Shown piece after piece: positions 25,348-28,614 of a stretch of DNA of 28,614 nucleotides. Position 1 is the first letter of the stretch; each line of letters opens with the position of its first letter. The position numbers and the translations under genes are program-made. Origin of the DNA: Oxalobacter formigenes (GTDB lineage: Bacteria > Pseudomonadota > Gammaproteobacteria > Burkholderiales > Burkholderiaceae_D); assembly GCA_019424645.1 (NCBI GenBank), contig JAHYZB010000047.1, positions 1 to 28,614 of the forward strand, in the 5' to 3' direction. Under the pieces are notes generated by a model, which searched no databases, had not been told where the DNA came from, and saw nothing but the letters and a program-made list of their open reading frames with translations.

Positions 25348-25770
25348 ATGGCATCGGTCAATAAAATCATCCTGATCGGAACAGTGACGGCAGTTCCGGA
25401 CTCCCGGGTTCTGGCTGGCGGTTCGACGATGACCAGCCTGAAGCTGGAGACGACTGTTGACAGTGAAACCGAATCGCATGATGTGACGTTTTACGGACGT
25501 CTGGGTGAAATCGTCTGTGAGTACGTCAGGGAAGGCTCCGTGATTTTTGTCGAAGGAAAAATCCGCTCACGAAAGTATGAGGACCGAAACGGGAAAGAAC
25601 GTCTGGTAACAGGTATTGTGGCACAGAAAATGCAGATGTTCGGTCGAAAGAAAGAGAACAATGTTGCCGAAGCTTTCGATCTTTTTCCCGAAGGCAATCT
25701 ATATAAAAAGGCCAGGGAAGGGGCAACCCTGCTTCCCGACCTGTCCAGGTTCGACTATGACGACTGGTGA
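25348..25770 (+). CDS. Divergent single-stranded DNA-binding protein (SSB-like)
   Basis: A 140-residue OB-fold SSB homologue. Family marks are MASVNKIILIGTV at the N-terminus, VTFYGRLGEIVCEYVREGS and VIFVEGKIRSRKYEDRNGKE, then VAQKMQMFGRKK. It differs from the housekeeping SSB by a short C-terminal part (no Gly/Gln-rich linker) and by ending RFDYDDW in place of the usual DDDIPF peptide that recruits partner proteins. The acidic-plus-aromatic character is kept, but the sequence is new to me. It is probably a second, specialised SSB. The ATG has GGAATG about eight nt upstream. It is the first gene of a cluster with Ku and an ATP-dependent ligase, suggesting a role in end joining or end processing; that is inferred from position. 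Confidence 0.85.
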   Translation: MASVNKIILIGTVTAVPDSRVLAGGSTMTSLKLETTVDSETESHDVTFYGRLGEIVCEYVREGSVIFVEGKIRSRKYEDRNGKERLVTGIVAQKMQMFGRKKENNVAEAFDLFPEGNLYKKAREGATLLPDLSRFDYDDW

Positions 25771-25837
25771 TCTGCTTTTGAAACACATGGGTACGTCGAA
25801 ACTTTCAGGCCTTTTATTTATCTATAGGAATTCCAGT

Positions 25838-26644
25838 ATGACATGTGAGGCGATGATGCCTGTTGCCCAGAAAAGCGCCATTTCTTTTGCACTGGTTCAC
25901 ATACCGGTGGAACTGTTCTTGGCTACGCAGGATAACGATATCCATTTCAACCAGTTGACCAGTGATATGAAACGGGTACGCTATCGTAAAACGGATGGCG
26001 CCGGTCATGAATTGAAAAATGACGATATTGTCCGTGGCTTCCAGTATGAAAAGGATCGTTACGTGATCGTCACCGACGACGATATCGAGAAAATCAAGAC
26101 CGAAAAGGATAACAGTATCGATATCCTGCTTTTTACAGACCTGTCATCCATCCCGACGGTTTATTTCAACAAGTCTTACTATTGCGTAAGTGGGAAAGGC
26201 AGTGAAAAAGCCTTTGAACTGCTTCAGCGTGCCATGAAAGAAACCGGAAAGGTTGCGATCGGCAAGACGGTCATCGGGACGAAAGAAACGATGTTGGCGC
26301 TGGTTCCGGAAAAAGACGGAATATTGCTTCAGACGCTCTACTTTCATGATGAAATCCGGGAGATCCTGAAAGAGCGGGCACACCCTCCCGTCAATAAACA
26401 GGAACTGGAAATGGCAACCCGTCTGATCGGGTCGATGGAAAACCCTTTCGAACCGGAAAATTATCACGATGAATACCAGATGCAGCTGAAAGCGATGATC
26501 GAGGACAAGATCGAGGGCAAGGAAGTGGTCGCCGCCAAACCGGTCAAATCGGGTAACGTGATCGACCTCATGGATGCCTTGAAAGCCAGTCTGGAACAGA
26601 ACAGGCCGAAAAAAAGCCGTTCGACGCAACGGAAAACCGGCTGA
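25838..26644 (+). CDS. ku: Non-homologous end-joining protein Ku
   Basis: 268 residues from the ATG at 25838 (AGGA eight nt upstream); longer frames overlap the ssb-like gene and have no family resemblance. The bacterial Ku core is clear: SAISFALVHIPVELFLATQD at the start (the usual ISFGLVNIPVKLY pattern), VRYRKTDGAG, KNDDIVRGFQYEKDRYVIV, the bridge segment DLSSIPTVYFNKSYY, and NPFEPENYHDEYQMQLKAMI. The C-terminal NVIDLMDALKASLEQ segment is also typical. A short Lys/Arg-rich tail (PKKSRSTQRKTG) may bind DNA. Ku binds double-strand ends as a homodimer ring and recruits the ligase, here encoded two genes downstream. Confidence 0.95.
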   Translation: MTCEAMMPVAQKSAISFALVHIPVELFLATQDNDIHFNQLTSDMKRVRYRKTDGAGHELKNDDIVRGFQYEKDRYVIVTDDDIEKIKTEKDNSIDILLFTDLSSIPTVYFNKSYYCVSGKGSEKAFELLQRAMKETGKVAIGKTVIGTKETMLALVPEKDGILLQTLYFHDEIREILKERAHPPVNKQELEMATRLIGSMENPFEPENYHDEYQMQLKAMIEDKIEGKEVVAAKPVKSGNVIDLMDALKASLEQNRPKKSRSTQRKTG

Positions 26645-26670
26645 TGCCTTTGTGATGAAAGGAGTATTTT

Positions 26671-26874
26671 ATGCCTTTGCCAGCCCCCAAAAAGAATGAA
26701 AAGAAACAGGAATTCATATCCCGCTGTATCAAGGAAATGACGCTGGATGAATCCGAACGTTTTCCGACACGATCGCAGCGGGCCGCTATCTGTTATTCGC
26801 AGTGGGGTGAAACACCCGAAGAGCGACGCCAGTACGCTGAGGCGAGAAAGAAAAAACCGTCTCCGAAAGCTTGA
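26671..26874 (+). CDS. 67-residue protein between ku and the ligase gene
   Basis: MPLPAPKKNEKKQEFISRCI begins a small basic protein with a strong ribosome site (AAAGGAG six nt upstream). The pattern EFISRCIKEM followed by FPTRSQRAAICYSQWG resembles short conserved proteins seen in phage and plasmid genomes, where a segment of this type also opens some capsid maturation proteases. Two Cys (C19 and the one in AICYSQW) and aromatic residues are shared with those. Its function is unknown. Its stop lies 11 bp before the ligase ATG, so it is co-transcribed with ku and the ligase. A role in the end-joining cluster is suggested by position only. Confidence 0.75.
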   Translation: MPLPAPKKNEKKQEFISRCIKEMTLDESERFPTRSQRAAICYSQWGETPEERRQYAEARKKKPSPKA

Positions 26875-26885
26875 AAAGGCTGAAA

Positions 26886-27842
26886 ATGGACATGTTCGAC
26901 TCCCGCTCGGCCGCCCCCATGCTGATCGGGGTTGAAAGTTCCCCTTTTGATGATGACGACTGGATCTATGAATTGAAACTGGACGGGGAACGCACCCTCG
27001 CCTATCTGGACAGAGACGGGACTTTACTGCTTAACAGGCGTTCGGTCAGGCTGCTCGCCAAATTCCCTGAACTGGCCACTTTAAACAACTCCATTTGCCG
27101 GCGGTGCATTCTGGATGGCGAGCTGATTATCGTCGATGATAACGGCCATCCTGATTTCGAGGAAGTGAAACGACGGGGACTGATGACCCGGACACTGGCA
27201 ATTGAACGGGCCGCGGCCTTGCGACCGGCCGTTTTCGTCGCTTTTGACATCCTTTACGATACGGACAGGGAAATCACTCACCTTCCTCTGATGGAACGAA
27301 AAGCCATCCTTGACGATCTGGTGGAAGACAATGCCCAGATCTCAGTTGCGCGCCATGTTTTTACGCAGGGAATCGCTTTTTACGATCTGGCGAAAAAACG
27401 GCATCTTGAAGGGATTATCGCCAAACGCAAGGACAGTCTTTATCTTCCGGGAAAACGGACGAAAGACTGGGTCAAGATCAAGAACCTGATGGATGACGAT
27501 TTTATTGTCTGCGGTTACGTTTCCAATGCGGAATATGTCATCAGTCTCGTATTGGGACAATATGACCGTTTCGGCCGGATTGTCTACAAGGGACGCGTGA
27601 CATTGGGGAAATCGTCAGACGATTTCACCCTGATCGAAAAACAGCGGAAAGCGAAGCATTCCCCTTTTCCGGAAAAACCACCCCCGTATGTCGATAATGC
27701 CATCTGGATCCGACCAAAACTGGTTTGCAAGGTCGCTTTCATGGCGAGAAACCATAACGGCCTGATGCGACAACCGGTTTATAAAGGGTTACGGCTGGAC
27801 AAGACTGCTGAAGAAGCCCGTGAACCGGAAGTCATGTATTGA
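26886..27842 (+). CDS. ATP-dependent DNA ligase (LigD/LigC ligase-type, stand-alone)
   Basis: 318 residues from the ATG at 26886 (AAAAGG six nt upstream); a TTG at 26871 is less likely. Nucleotidyltransferase motif I is YELKLDGERTLAYL with the adenylated Lys31. The motif III region is VFVAFDILYDTD, and LEGIIAKRKDSLYLPGKRTK then DWVKIKN form motifs IV-V. The C-terminal OB domain carries FIVCGYVSNAEYVISLVLGQ, WIRPKLVCKVAFMARN and MRQPVYKGLRLDK. The polymerase/primase and 3'-phosphoesterase domains of full LigD are absent, so gap filling would need other enzymes. It follows ku and a small gene on the same strand, as in minimal end-joining systems. The enzyme seals Ku-held double-strand ends. Confidence 0.93.
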   Translation: MDMFDSRSAAPMLIGVESSPFDDDDWIYELKLDGERTLAYLDRDGTLLLNRRSVRLLAKFPELATLNNSICRRCILDGELIIVDDNGHPDFEEVKRRGLMTRTLAIERAAALRPAVFVAFDILYDTDREITHLPLMERKAILDDLVEDNAQISVARHVFTQGIAFYDLAKKRHLEGIIAKRKDSLYLPGKRTKDWVKIKNLMDDDFIVCGYVSNAEYVISLVLGQYDRFGRIVYKGRVTLGKSSDDFTLIEKQRKAKHSPFPEKPPPYVDNAIWIRPKLVCKVAFMARNHNGLMRQPVYKGLRLDKTAEEAREPEVMY

Positions 27843-27919
27843 GCTTCCCTTTTTTCACCCTTTTGTTCCTGTTACCTGAAGTCAAAAAAACTTCATGAAA
27901 TCTGAACTGTTAAAACTCG

Positions 27920-27948
27920 TTCAAATTCGTCAGGAAATGAAGTAAAAT
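27920..27948 (+). promoter_or_regulatory. Candidate promoter of tRNA-Leu
   Basis: TTCAAA (27920-27925) and TAAAAT (27943-27948) are spaced 17 bp apart and lie about 20 bp upstream of the mature tRNA 5' end. The -10 matches five of six consensus bases. Confidence 0.45.
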
Positions 27949-27966
27949 TGCCAGCTCTGGTCGTTA

Positions 27967-28053
27967 GCGAGGGTGGCGAAATTGGTAGACGCACCAGGTT
28001 TAGGTCCTGACGCCAGTGATGGTGTAGGGGTTCGAGTCCCCTCCCTCGCACCA
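27967..28053 (+). tRNA. tRNA-Leu (anticodon UAG)
   Basis: An 87-nt class II tRNA, including an encoded CCA. The acceptor arms GCGAGGG and CCCTCGC pair perfectly. The D-arm region holds GGCGAAATTGGTAGAC, the anticodon loop TTTAGGT carries TAG and reads CUA codons, a long variable arm (around TGACGCCAGTGATGGTG) marks a leucine type, and the T-arm has GGTTCGAGTCC. It is followed by a probable phage protein on the opposite strand, so the 3' end may be an attachment site, although no repeat of it occurs in this window. Confidence 0.97.
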
Positions 28054-28056
28054 TTA

Positions 28057-28078
28057 AGCCTTTGAATCGAGGCGTTTT
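28057..28078 (+). terminator. Weak intrinsic terminator after tRNA-Leu
   Basis: GCCTT and GAGGC can pair around a 6-nt loop, one of the five pairs being a G-U, followed by GTTTTTC. It is short but well placed just after the tRNA. Confidence 0.5.
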
Positions 28079-28167
28079 TCGCATCCCGGAGTTTTCGAAA
28101 ACAGGTCAATCGGCCTGTCGTGAATATCAGAAAACCAACGATTCCAGCCGGAAATCATTTCCTGTCA

Positions 28168-28614
28168 TCAAACATCGATCCGCACCGCTTCCCCCAGTAT
28201 GACGTATCGGTTCGCTATTGAAATGACATAAAATTTATTGGCCTGGGTTGTCAGATCACCAATCAGTTGGTGACTTGCCTGAATATCGATGTCAATCGGC
28301 GCATCTCCTGTCGAAAAGTAAATGTCCGATTCGAGATGGGTATCAGGAAGAGATGTAATGATGACTTTCCTGACTTCCCCTAATTGATAGATTTTGTTTT
28401 CTTGTACGGCTACGACGCTTTGTCTGATGCTATCTGAACCGTTTCCGCCGCTTGCCTGAACGGTTTCAGGAATGGTGACGACTTCGGGAACCGTTCTGAA
28501 GTGATCCGGATTCGCTTCATTATAAGGTGTATAACCCAGTGTATCGATGATGTCGTCTTTGGAGATGGATAAATCGATGCCCAGCGCTTCTCTGGCGGCT
28601 GCCTTGTCAGCGCT
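28168..28614 (-). CDS. Probable phage tail-fibre or appendage protein, C-terminal part
   Basis: The last 148 codons of a minus-strand gene that enters from the right edge; I translated this directly. The segment begins with AAAREALGIDLSISKDDIID followed by TLGYTPYNEANPDHFRTVPE. The pattern of ALG plus LGYTPxN is typical of the repeated linker segments in phage tail fibres. The final 90 residues form a beta-rich domain (QENKIYQLGEVRKVIITSLP, then YFSTGDAPIDIDI and QANKFYVISIANRYVILGEA) without a recognised chaperone or enzyme motif. It suggests that a prophage or a phage-derived secretion element occupies the region right of the tRNA. Identification rests on the linker pattern; a non-phage surface protein is possible. 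Confidence 0.7.
   Translation of the reverse strand, partial: SADKAAAREALGIDLSISKDDIIDTLGYTPYNEANPDHFRTVPEVVTIPETVQASGGNGSDSIRQSVVAVQENKIYQLGEVRKVIITSLPDTHLESDIYFSTGDAPIDIDIQASHQLIGDLTTQANKFYVISIANRYVILGEAVRIDV

Overview
This window looks like chromosomal DNA of a beta-proteobacterium. A malonate decarboxylase alpha subunit, a RecBCD (not AddAB) repair operon, intermediate base composition and the general protein style suggest the order Burkholderiales. Oxalobacteraceae, possibly Oxalobacter, is my best guess, but it is an inference from gene content and not a database match.

Left part (1-5450): the 5' part of mdcA (malonate decarboxylase, minus strand, running off the left edge), an O6-alkylguanine repair methyltransferase (ogt), and an AT-rich gap. 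A 794-residue autotransporter follows, with a repeat-built passenger and an unusual three-unit 11-bp leader repeat. It ends at a textbook terminator, followed by a GNAT acetyltransferase.

Middle left (5575-11306), all minus strand: a secreted Sel1-repeat protein lies directly downstream of an unrecognised 534-residue protein with four tandem SAVSGYGR-type repeats. Three consecutive hairpin/T-tract units separate that pair from a tight operon of an AEC-family transporter, an EamA/DMT-family transporter and a cysteine-rich CCG-domain protein. Upstream of these is a GlcG/HbpS-like small protein, with a hairpin between it and the AEC start codon.

Centre (11501-20447): recC, recB and recD lie in one operon with ATGA overlaps at both junctions and intact helicase and nuclease motifs. 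They encode the RecBCD double-strand-break repair helicase/nuclease. A small XRE-type regulator follows.

Right part (20981-28614): an AT-rich gap leads to two translationally coupled small orphan genes and a two-pass membrane protein of unknown role. A DUF302 exported protein and a periplasmic phospholipase-D-type nuclease (Nuc-like) are divergently oriented. A compact end-joining cluster follows: a divergent SSB, Ku, a 67-residue protein with phage-like flavour, and a stand-alone ATP-dependent DNA ligase. The window thus encodes two double-strand-break pathways, RecBCD recombination and Ku/ligase end joining. It ends with tRNA-Leu(UAG) and, facing it, the C-terminal part of a probable phage tail-fibre protein. 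This suggests that a prophage or phage-derived island begins at the tRNA.

No insertion sequence, CRISPR array or rRNA was seen.
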